From IMG/VR virus record IMGVR_UViG_3300025626_000138, positions 1-23,230 of that record: a stretch of DNA of 23,230 nt, one strand, 5' to 3'. Made by a program: the position numbers and the translations under genes. The notes beneath the pieces were generated by a model, which saw nothing but the letters and a program-made list of their open reading frames with translations, did not search any database and was not told where the DNA came from. Each line of letters starts with the position of its first letter. The first letter of the stretch is position 1. The stretch comes from a virus. This document shows, one piece after another, positions 16,311 to 23,230 of this stretch.

Positions 16311-17795
16311 TTATATAGTTGACTTGAATAACACGAAGTTATTAGCAGCTTGTGTAACTAAACATCTTTCAGATAAGAAATTAACAGTCATTGCATCTAA
16401 ATCAGAAGTGTAAGCACCTCCAACAGATCCAGTAACCCATGACTTCATTCTACGATCATCAGCTTCAGAAGCTCTATATCTTACGTGTAAGAAAGGTCTT
16501 CTAATGTTAGATCCTAAACTTTGATCATAAACAGTAGATGTTCCAGCTGGAATCATAACTCCGTCAATGTCTCCGATTAATCCTCTAGTTGAAAAGTCAT
16601 TTAGATATTTCCAGTCAGTCTTATAAAAATCATAAGAACCTCTTCTAAATCCTGAAAATCCAAAATTCATTGCCATTTCAGCTTCGTTGTCAAAAAGACC
16701 ATAAGAAGCAGCTTGAGTAGAAGCATAACCTCCACCAGCTTGAGCAGCAATCATATCATCAAAATCAAGAGCAGTAGCTCTAGATAAGAATAACATGTTT
16801 TCTTCAATAGCACCTTGTGTATCTAATTGTTTTAGGATAGTATCAAAATCACCTAATGCACCAGCTCCAGGAGCAGCAGCACCAGCAAAATCGTTATAAA
16901 TGTTTCCTCTTGCTTCAATAGCAGCAAACAAACCTTCAGAACCATTGTTAGCTTGAACACCATTACCTGGGTTAACGAGACCAGCAGCACCGTTAAGTTC
17001 AGCTTCAACCATAGACATTTCTAGGTAATCTTCAAATCTTAATCTTGTTTCAGACTCAGACTTTAAATACCATAAGTATCCACTTGTTCCGTCTTCAGTA
17101 GCAACTTCTACCCAACCAATTTGAGCTGTATCAGAACCTGATACTTGAAACTTATCTCTTAATATAATTGGCTTATTAGAAAACTCTGTCAAAGTTGGCT
17201 CAATACTGTCCATGTTTTGATAATTACTAGTAGCACTATCTGCACCACCAGAACCTTTAGCAAATTCAGAACCGTATACAAACGTCTTAACAAGTGTACC
17301 ATTGCCTCCTAATGCAGCAGCACTAGCAACTTGGTAAGTCTGAAAAGTAACAGTAGCAGTTGTAGCTGTAGCAACAACAACATTACTAACTCTAGCTTTG
17401 ACAGTAGTTAATCCATTAGATATAACTATTGTATTACCTATTTTAATAGCGCAAGTTTTTCCAGTCTCAACTGGAACAGTCATAGAAACAGCCGCAGCGC
17501 CTATTAAAATACAATCTTCATAAGAAACGTGTAATCTATTTTGTTCAGACCAAATTACTTGATCAGATGTCATAGGCATTTCAGCGCCTACCATTCTCAA
17601 GAAACCACCTAAAGTTCGGTTTCCGTATCTTTCTACTTCTGCTTCGTAAAGCTCAGGTAGATATTGTTGTGCAAAAGTTCCACCACCAGTAGCACTGTCA
17701 AAGCTCAAGTAATTAGACGCTAACGTCATTTGAGTTTGATGTGGCAAGAGTGACGGAGGAAAAGCTCCACTAGGAGCGTTGTTTTGAAAACTCAT
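16311..17795 (-). CDS. Major capsid protein (HK97-fold, 494 aa)
   Basis: This protein forms the capsid shell. The strongest marker is residues 59-90, with NRTLGGFLRMVGAEMPMTSD and QVIWSEQNRLHVSY, which I recall from the major capsid proteins of crAss-like and flavobacterial phages. Those proteins are also close to 490 aa. The N-terminal arm is Ser/Gly/Pro/Gln-rich (1-45), and FAQQYLPELYEAEVERYGN is probably the long N-terminal helix region. The centre is Ala/Val/Thr-rich beta sequence (VVVATATTATVTFQTY, about 139-154), then an Ala/Gly-rich helical part (ETRLRFEDYLEMSMVEAELN) typical of the spine. The C-terminal half has DDRRMKSWVTG and ends in NFVLFKSTI. Codon use is slightly richer in C and G than in its neighbours, as expected for a highly expressed gene. 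It lies 11 bp after the scaffold-like gene and is followed by a terminator. No separate protease gene is visible nearby. Confidence 0.88.
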   Translation of the reverse strand: MSFQNNAPSGAFPPSLLPHQTQMTLASNYLSFDSATGGGTFAQQYLPELYEAEVERYGNRTLGGFLRMVGAEMPMTSDQVIWSEQNRLHVSYEDCILIGAAAVSMTVPVETGKTCAIKIGNTIVISNGLTTVKARVSNVVVATATTATVTFQTYQVASAAALGGNGTLVKTFVYGSEFAKGSGGADSATSNYQNMDSIEPTLTEFSNKPIILRDKFQVSGSDTAQIGWVEVATEDGTSGYLWYLKSESETRLRFEDYLEMSMVEAELNGAAGLVNPGNGVQANNGSEGLFAAIEARGNIYNDFAGAAAPGAGALGDFDTILKQLDTQGAIEENMLFLSRATALDFDDMIAAQAGGGYASTQAASYGLFDNEAEMAMNFGFSGFRRGSYDFYKTDWKYLNDFSTRGLIGDIDGVMIPAGTSTVYDQSLGSNIRRPFLHVRYRASEADDRRMKSWVTGSVGGAYTSDLDAMTVNFLSERCLVTQAANNFVLFKSTI

Positions 17796-17806
17796 GTTTA
17801 TCTTTT

Positions 17807-18967
17807 TTATTTATTTTTATTTATTCTTAATTTTAACTTTGAACTATCTACACCACTAATTGCTTTTACTTTCATTCCTCCAATAAAAACATCTCCCGTA
17901 GACGTTGGTCTAAGTTCGTTGTTTAAATTTTTGGATTTAGCCATTACATCTTTAACAGCATCGGCTTTGCCTTGCTCATAAAAATGATTAGCAATAGTAT
18001 CAGCATTTTGTGCTGCAAAAATAGCTTTGTGATAACCTTTATAGTCTTTAACTTCCCCTTTATTATCTAAGAACTTCCCGATTAGGTTCGTAAGATCAGA
18101 TTGATTACTAGCAACTGAGTCTACATCGTTAACACCGTATCTAAATTTCTTATCACTTAAATTGAACTCAAAACCTTTGAACTCTTGATTAAAGAAATTT
18201 TTAGTGGTTGATTTAAACTTATCATGTTGCTGTTTAACCATTTTTTGTTCTTCGTTGTGTCTATTGAAAAAGTCCATAGCTTTTTGTTGTTCCTGAGTAA
18301 CGCCCGGTCTCAACTTGATCTCGTCGTAATATTTACTCTTGGTTTCCTCTAAAAAGTTAGTGGCTTTAGCAATTTCTTCTTTATAAGCGAGTTTTTTCTT
18401 TCTTATATCTCGCTCTTCATCCAAATCTTCATCATAATAAAAGTTATCTTCTAATAAGAAATTAACTTCATCTGTATCAAGATGTGGTTTAGTCTGTTTG
18501 TAATACTCTCTTAATAGAGTATCTTTATCTACACTTGAGTAATCAGCATTTAATCTAACATAATCCTCAACTGTTCCACCTGTATCTTCCATAAAGCTTA
18601 CCAATTTTTCTATGTTTTCTGGTAGTTTTATTTCTGGTTGTTTTTCAACAACATCTTCTACTATAGGTGCTTTTACTTCTTCAACAACTTCTTCTTCTGT
18701 AATTTCAGATATAGGAGATGTAGTTTCTTCTTTTGTTTCTACTACTTCTTCTTTAGCTTCTACTTTTTCTTCTTTAATTACAGGTTCTTCTTTAATAGTT
18801 ACTTTATTTACAGGTTTTTCTTCTTCTTTAACCTCTTCTTTTTTAGATAAATCTATTTTAGCTGTTGTTGATTTTTTATTAGTAAGTTTTTTTACTTTAG
18901 GTTTCTTAACCTTAAACTCACCTTGTTCTAATTCCCCTTTAGGGTTTTCTTTTATTTCTTCTGACAT
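17807..18967 (-). CDS. Scaffold-like capsid assembly protein (386 aa)
   Basis: The gene sits between portal and major capsid protein, the usual place of a scaffold. Residues about 20-115 are low-complexity Lys/Glu/Val/Thr sequence (KKEEVKEEEKPV, EEKVEAKEEVVETKEE), probably disordered. Residues about 116-240 are charged helices (LVSFMEDTGGTVEDYVRL, DEDLDEERDIRKKKLAYKEE). Later comes FFNRHNEEQKMVKQQHDKFK and a folded-looking stretch with FKGFEFNLSDKKFRYGV. The C-terminus is short and basic (SSKLKLRINKNK), as expected if it binds the capsid protein's inner face. High charge, helices and position support a scaffold, which would help shell assembly and then leave or be degraded. No protease motif is seen within it. 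The repetitive Glu/Lys codons create long shadow ORFs on the plus strand at 18612-18974. It starts 26 bp after the portal gene stop in an AT-only leader. Confidence 0.78.
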   Translation of the reverse strand: MSEEIKENPKGELEQGEFKVKKPKVKKLTNKKSTTAKIDLSKKEEVKEEEKPVNKVTIKEEPVIKEEKVEAKEEVVETKEETTSPISEITEEEVVEEVKAPIVEDVVEKQPEIKLPENIEKLVSFMEDTGGTVEDYVRLNADYSSVDKDTLLREYYKQTKPHLDTDEVNFLLEDNFYYDEDLDEERDIRKKKLAYKEEIAKATNFLEETKSKYYDEIKLRPGVTQEQQKAMDFFNRHNEEQKMVKQQHDKFKSTTKNFFNQEFKGFEFNLSDKKFRYGVNDVDSVASNQSDLTNLIGKFLDNKGEVKDYKGYHKAIFAAQNADTIANHFYEQGKADAVKDVMAKSKNLNNELRPTSTGDVFIGGMKVKAISGVDSSKLKLRINKNK

Positions 18968-18985
18968 AATATAATATAATAGTTA
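18968..18985 (-). promoter_or_regulatory. AT-only leader (ATTATATTATATT) before the scaffold-like gene
   Basis: The 13-base unit ATTATATTATATT touches the ATG at 18967 on the minus strand and matches the leader of the 265-aa gene. It lies in the 26-bp gap between portal and scaffold genes, which is otherwise A/T-rich without hairpin. An unstructured ribosome-binding region or a weak promoter are both possible. Confidence 0.42.
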
Positions 18986-18993
18986 ATATAAAA

Positions 18994-21402
18994 TTATTTA
19001 GGGCCAAACTGCTCTAAACCAAAACCGCCCATAGTATCATTACCTGCGGATTCAAAGTTTTTAGGTAATAAATCATTTTTTCTTTGATCTATAAGTTCAG
19101 ACTGTTGCGTAGCTTGCATTTCTGTTCTTTGATCTTTTCTATCTTCTTTATAAGCTTCATCTTGTTGCTTAGCTTTAGACTGCGCTTGAGTTAACTGCAT
19201 ATTGTAATTAAACTCTAACTCCATTAACTGTTGTTTTATTTGAGCTTCTCTTTCCATTTTTTGTATAGAAAATTGAGATTTAGCTTGTTCGTAGTTAATG
19301 TTTTGCTCAGATATAACTTGTTGTTTTTGAGCTTCTGCTAAAGATATTTGTTCAGCTGCTTGAGCATTTGCTTGAGCTTGCGCTTGCATGTTTTGCTGTT
19401 GTATTTGCTGATCCTTAGCTTGTTTTTCTTTTCTTCTTTTCTTAAGCATTTGATTAGCTAACTTTAAATTGTTAACTTGTCTAATATCAATTGCATCTTC
19501 AAGATCTATTTGACCACCTTTTAAAGCTATTTGTATGTTTTGCTCTAACACTTGCTTTTCTTCTTCATCAGGCTCTAGCTCTAAGAAAATACCAAAGTCA
19601 TGCATATTTACTTGAGACAACTCTTGTAAAGTAGCTACATTGTATCTAGATATACTAGAAGCTAATGTCTGCATGGTTAATGGAAACATTAAAGCATCGG
19701 CTATTCTTAATGATATGTTTTCACAAGTTCTAAGAGTTAAGTATAAACTAGCTTGTAATATATGTCTAGTTGCTACGTTTGAATTAGCAGCAGCTAATTT
19801 TTGTAAACCAACTAACGATTGCTTATCTGGTAATGTACCATCTCTAGCTTCATTAAGTCCCGTTACGTCTCTAATCATTTTAAGATAATACTCGTAAGTC
19901 TGTATTAATGATTGCATTTTATTACCACCAGAGCTAGACTGTAATTCCTGTATAGGAACTTTACCTGGGTTCATGCCTCCATCTTGAGTCATTGATCTAC
20001 CAACTACAGAACCTGTTTGAAAATACATATTCAAAGCTTCTGCTGGATTATAATTAGTGCCATTGCCTAAATCTACTTCTGCTAAACCATCCATATCTAA
20101 GTAAACCCCGTCAGGAACTACTCTAGACATCACTTGTTGTAGTTTTAAATGTGTTAGTTGTATCATATCAGCAAAACCAGTTATTCTGCTTACAATTGAT
20201 TCTATGCGACCTTTGTACATTCTAGGAGCTACGATGTTATAGTTCATATTAACCTTAACAGTATCGGCATATGGTCTAGTCATGTTTTCAGCTAGTTCCC
20301 ATTTTAATATTTTATTGTGTCCTAGTATTTTAGCCCCAGAATAAAGAACTTCAATAGCTCTAAATGCTTTTGAAAATGAATCTGTTTCTGGTGGATTAAA
20401 ATTGTCAGTTTTTTCTATAGCTTTTTCAAGACCATTAGCTGTTTCTTTTATTTTAAATACTTGATTAGCATAAGTTTTGTATTCAAAATACATTACTTGA
20501 ACTGTATTGTCGTCATAACGACCACTCCAGTTTCTAGTGTAGTTTTGATTACCTGGATACTTTTGTATTTCTTTTAATTCTTCAGCAGTTAAATAAGGAA
20601 ATTGTTTTTTAAGCTCTGGCAAGCTAATTGATTTAACTTCACCTACATAATATAAATCTTCAAAATTAGGATCTTCACTATATGAATAAACTAAACTAGC
20701 TGGATCAACATAATTTAATGTAACGCCTTCAGATCTATTAAAATCAGTTTTAACAGCTGATATACCTAAAACAGTTAAGTCATAATTTAATCTTCTTCTA
20801 ATTAAATCATATTTATTATTAGCTAGTACATTGTTAATTACTTCTTCTTCAGCTACTTCAATAGATTCTTTATAACTCATTTGCATGTGAAGTTCTATAT
20901 CTTCTTCACTTTCCATTTCTAAACCTCTACCACCTGATTTAGAAACATCCATACCGGTTATTTGGTTTATTTGATTTATAAGATCTTTCTGTCTCATATC
21001 TCTAGCTAAAGCCTCTGCATAAGCAGTTCTTTTAATTAAAGACTCAGGGTCTTGAGCGTAAGCTTTAATCTCATAATTTCTTTGAGACATGCCATTAACA
21101 ACTATATCAACAAATTTAGGAATTACTGGTACAGGTTTCCAGTCTAAGTTTAAATAAGATAAATCACCATTAATAGAAAGTTCGTCTTTATATTTTTGTA
21201 CAGATTGTTCTCCTCTTGCATATAATCTTAAATTATGAAAAGAATTATAATTACTACCAAATCTATCTGTGAAGCCATTATCATTAGTAAACCACTCAGA
21301 CTCTATAGCTCTACCAACCTGTAAACCATACTCATAAGTAGCTTTTTCTGCATCTGGTACTACCTGATCTGGAAAAGAACTATTGTAATTAGTATTTATC
21401 AT
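18994..21402 (-). CDS. Portal protein (802 aa)
   Basis: This protein forms the dodecameric ring at one capsid vertex through which DNA is packaged and released. It is long for a portal but in the range of podovirus and crAss-like portals. N-terminal features include FHNLRLYARGEQSVQKYK (55-72) and VPVIPKFVDIVVNGMSQRNYE, typical of the start of such portals. The central part has VEEEVINNVLANNKYDLIRR and MYKGRIESIVSRITGFADMI, the latter likely in the stem/crown helices. The phrase IRDVTGLNEARDGT followed by the helical LVGLQKLAAANSNVATRHIL is a usual portal pattern. Residues about 660-760 are Gln/Ala/Lys-rich coiled coil (QAKDQQIQQQNMQAQAQANA), fitting a long barrel reaching into the head. The ATG directly follows the terminase stop (TAA|ATG), suggesting translational coupling. 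The next gene is a scaffold-like protein 26 bp on. Confidence 0.88.
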   Translation of the reverse strand: MINTNYNSSFPDQVVPDAEKATYEYGLQVGRAIESEWFTNDNGFTDRFGSNYNSFHNLRLYARGEQSVQKYKDELSINGDLSYLNLDWKPVPVIPKFVDIVVNGMSQRNYEIKAYAQDPESLIKRTAYAEALARDMRQKDLINQINQITGMDVSKSGGRGLEMESEEDIELHMQMSYKESIEVAEEEVINNVLANNKYDLIRRRLNYDLTVLGISAVKTDFNRSEGVTLNYVDPASLVYSYSEDPNFEDLYYVGEVKSISLPELKKQFPYLTAEELKEIQKYPGNQNYTRNWSGRYDDNTVQVMYFEYKTYANQVFKIKETANGLEKAIEKTDNFNPPETDSFSKAFRAIEVLYSGAKILGHNKILKWELAENMTRPYADTVKVNMNYNIVAPRMYKGRIESIVSRITGFADMIQLTHLKLQQVMSRVVPDGVYLDMDGLAEVDLGNGTNYNPAEALNMYFQTGSVVGRSMTQDGGMNPGKVPIQELQSSSGGNKMQSLIQTYEYYLKMIRDVTGLNEARDGTLPDKQSLVGLQKLAAANSNVATRHILQASLYLTLRTCENISLRIADALMFPLTMQTLASSISRYNVATLQELSQVNMHDFGIFLELEPDEEEKQVLEQNIQIALKGGQIDLEDAIDIRQVNNLKLANQMLKKRRKEKQAKDQQIQQQNMQAQAQANAQAAEQISLAEAQKQQVISEQNINYEQAKSQFSIQKMEREAQIKQQLMELEFNYNMQLTQAQSKAKQQDEAYKEDRKDQRTEMQATQQSELIDQRKNDLLPKNFESAGNDTMGGFGLEQFGPK

Positions 21403-23230
21403 TTATTTTATTTTTGAATTATAACCTGTGTTATCATATTTTTTAATACCTAAGTTTATAGATTTTTTTTGTCTAACGGCTACAGGTGTATACCTGTTTT
21501 TATTACAAGCCATTATAGCTAAACCTGAACTTATTGAAGCATCATGCTTTGTTCTATTATTTATATTGAACGCTGCCCAGTCTTCTAATGTTTTTTGATG
21601 GTACATGTCTCCATGCCCTAGTTCACTAGATCCAACATATTCTTCTATGTAAGACTCTATAGCTGCTGCATGTGATTGTTTAATATCTTCACTTGAGTTA
21701 GGTATTCCACCTATTTCTCTTTCTGTTGTAGAAAGTTTGTTCCAAATTTTATCAGGACGATTAATTGAAAAACCTCTATAACCTCTACGTTTAAAATAAT
21801 ACAATAATCTAGGTTTATTGTTTTCAGCAAGTATTGGCATACCGTAAAATATACAAGCCATTAAAACATCTTCAAAGAATATCTCAGCTGTTTGTGGCCT
21901 TGATATATATTCTAAAAAGAAATGATTAGGCGGTGCATCTTCCATTGAAAACTTAGTTAATCCATGTAAAGCTCCATTAGAGCCTTTACCATCAACAGTA
22001 CCGCTAATGTCGTAACTATCACAGCCGAAAGCTCCAATATGTTCGTTACCAGGATATTTGCCTCCATTTTTATTAATTATTCTATTTTGAATATTAACTG
22101 GTGGTACCCAGCTAATTTTAAATCTTCCATCTTTATTAGGTTTAAATAAAACCTTAGAATCTTTAATACCATTTTCCCAAGAAAAACTACCTATTGTAAT
22201 TGCTGCTTTATTATTAGCTTCTTCATTGTAATCTATTTGTTGGTATATCTTAGTTAGATTAAATAAAGATGATTTAGCTTCATCTCTAAAAGCATGTTGT
22301 TCAGTTCTTGGAAACTGACGATAATATTCATTTAAACTGTCTTGATCTGATTTTAAACCATCGACTTCGTTTTCCCAGTGTTCAATAACTCCTGTTGTAA
22401 TTTCATAACCATCAACTCCTTTGACTGTATTTTTACCTCTAATGAAGACAGGTAATCCATAAGTATCGATGAATCCCTCATAGTTCCACTCCATAGGAAT
22501 GAACAAGCTATAGAGTCCAGAAGATGTTTGTCCGTTTCGATTTCTTTTATTAACGTCTGAATTGTAGTATAATTTTTTGAAATTGTCTCCACCTTTATCT
22601 AAAGCATTTGAAGTTGAGCCCATCATACATTTACCTACGATTCTTGATCCTAGACGTAATGTAGTTTTTGTAACTCTCCAGTTGTTTAATATATTATCAG
22701 GTCTTTCCCACTTACCACTTTCATCATGAGCTAATAGTTTTAGCTTTTCACCATCATAAGAGTTATCACCTGTGTTTTTCCAGTCAATAGTTGTATCAAG
22801 ACCATCTAGTTCCCTAAGTTGTTCATTCGACTCAAGCTTTCTTCTAGTAAGCTTTGATGCCGGAACACGATATGCCAGTTCAGTCTTTGGCCGATCCATA
22901 CCATCTTGAATGGGTTTAAAAAAGAACGGGTAGTTGACTGATATTGGGACAACTTTATCTGTGAACATTTTCTTGGCATCTGAACCAGACTTGGAAAGTA
23001 TTCCAAATCTAGCATCAGAAGATATTGTAGCTTGGTTGACAAGCTCTGCTGACGACATAAAAGAAAATCCAGATCTTCTGTTTTTAAGGTAGCACATTCC
23101 GTAACATCTAGTATCTGCTTTACATGCTTCCCAAAATATAAAGAAGAGTCTATTTGCTTCTCTAAAATCTGGCGCTCCAATGTCAATCTTTGACCATTGC
23201 AAGTACATGTAATGAGTGCCAGTAATGTAA
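21403..23230 (-). CDS. terL: Terminase large subunit (5' end cut off at right edge)
   Basis: This is the ATP-driven packaging motor with a C-terminal nuclease. The frame stays open through the right edge (YITGTHY precedes the Met at 23208), so that Met is internal and the true start lies outside. Counting from it, NRRSGFS at 43-49 is a terminase-type deviant Walker A with arginines and no GK. LLAHDES at 158-164 is Walker B (Asp162, catalytic Glu163). GSTSNA at 197-202 fits the coupling motif. The nuclease domain shows CDSYD at 396-400 (candidate metal ligands Asp397 and Asp400) and LAENNKPRLLYYFKRRGY with Glu462, as expected for an RNase H-like fold. Motif order and spacing match terminases, so the call is firm. 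A small terminase would probably lie beyond the right edge. Two other minus-strand ORFs within it (22353-22592, 22806-23186) are shadows. Confidence 0.93.
   Translation of the reverse strand, partial: YITGTHYMYLQWSKIDIGAPDFREANRLFFIFWEACKADTRCYGMCYLKNRRSGFSFMSSAELVNQATISSDARFGILSKSGSDAKKMFTDKVVPISVNYPFFFKPIQDGMDRPKTELAYRVPASKLTRRKLESNEQLRELDGLDTTIDWKNTGDNSYDGEKLKLLAHDESGKWERPDNILNNWRVTKTTLRLGSRIVGKCMMGSTSNALDKGGDNFKKLYYNSDVNKRNRNGQTSSGLYSLFIPMEWNYEGFIDTYGLPVFIRGKNTVKGVDGYEITTGVIEHWENEVDGLKSDQDSLNEYYRQFPRTEQHAFRDEAKSSLFNLTKIYQQIDYNEEANNKAAITIGSFSWENGIKDSKVLFKPNKDGRFKISWVPPVNIQNRIINKNGGKYPGNEHIGAFGCDSYDISGTVDGKGSNGALHGLTKFSMEDAPPNHFFLEYISRPQTAEIFFEDVLMACIFYGMPILAENNKPRLLYYFKRRGYRGFSINRPDKIWNKLSTTEREIGGIPNSSEDIKQSHAAAIESYIEEYVGSSELGHGDMYHQKTLEDWAAFNINNRTKHDASISSGLAIMACNKNRYTPVAVRQKKSINLGIKKYDNTGYNSKIK

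Noticed and set aside
18612-18974. Plus-strand 120-aa Ser/Thr-rich ORF (and the Phe-rich one at 18638-18850)
   Set aside because: They mirror the Lys/Glu-rich low-complexity part of the scaffold-like gene. Their composition follows from the complement of AAA/GAA codons, and there is no leader or neighbouring plus-strand gene.
22806-23186. Minus-strand 126-aa ORF (and 79-aa ORF at 22353-22592) inside the terminase
   Set aside because: They overlap the frame carrying Walker A, Walker B and nuclease motifs and show no recognisable domain. They are out-of-frame shadows.
23206-23208. ATG as the start of the terminase
   Set aside because: The frame remains open for the seven codons up to the window edge, and only about 42 residues would precede Walker A, leaving no room for the usual N-terminal adenine-binding region. 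It is taken as an internal Met.
1-23230. tRNA genes, CRISPR arrays, insertion sequences, attachment sites and diversity-generating retroelement parts
   Set aside because: I looked for cloverleaf-like GC-rich segments, spaced repeats, transposase motifs and template/variable repeats, and saw none. The gaps between genes are too short to hold most of them.

Overview
The window is a stretch of the virion-structure and packaging module of a low-GC, tailed, probably short-tailed (podovirus-type) phage. Every convincing gene lies on the minus strand, so the module reads from right to left. The genes are nearly contiguous: most junctions are 0-11 bp, and the three larger gaps (57-62 bp) each hold a GC-rich hairpin. 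No RNA gene, mobile element, CRISPR array, lysis gene or replication gene was found, and no gene-free stretch exceeds about 70 bp.

Organism: no start codon that can be inspected has a GGAGG-like Shine-Dalgarno sequence. All are preceded by A/T-only or nearly A/T-only leaders, as is typical of Bacteroidota. Several proteins carry sequence signatures that I recall from marine flavobacterial phages and the wider crAss-like lineage. These are the MCP segment with VGAEMPMTSDQ, the NKEQRGYMTPDEF protein, the FHAKRGLQEFSYDTL protein and the NKDTEARILPQGEYRDA protein. A phage of an aquatic (marine) Bacteroidota host is the best guess. This rests on remembered family resemblance, not on a search.

Layout in transcription order: (1) large terminase, 5' end cut by the window edge (21403-23230). 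(2) Portal (18994-21402), whose ATG directly follows the terminase stop. (3) Acidic/charged scaffold-like protein (17807-18967). (4) Major capsid protein (16311-17795), then hairpin terminator 1. (5) A two-gene unit of small, probably capsid-surface proteins (15916-16248 and 15573-15899), then a strong UUCG-loop terminator. (6) A 265-aa protein of unknown role (14718-15515), then a third terminator. (7) Connector and tail: a 345-aa adaptor-like protein, a 387-aa ring/stabilisation-like protein, and two large beta-rich proteins of 1354 and 625 aa that probably build the short tail nozzle. (8) Three probable ejected or internal proteins: 326 aa, 491 aa and a giant protein of at least 1339 aa that runs off the left edge.

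How they work together: the terminase pumps DNA through the portal into a shell built by MCP on the scaffold. The adaptor, ring and nozzle proteins close the portal vertex. The last three proteins are probably packed in the head or tail and delivered into the host with the DNA. The most notable item is the giant protein. It begins with two 30-residue repeats, has a long coiled coil and hydrophobic Gly/Ala-rich segments, and carries a gluzincin-like site (HELSH at residues 1094-1098 with candidate glutamate ligands 54-66 residues later). Its C-terminal continuation lies outside the window.
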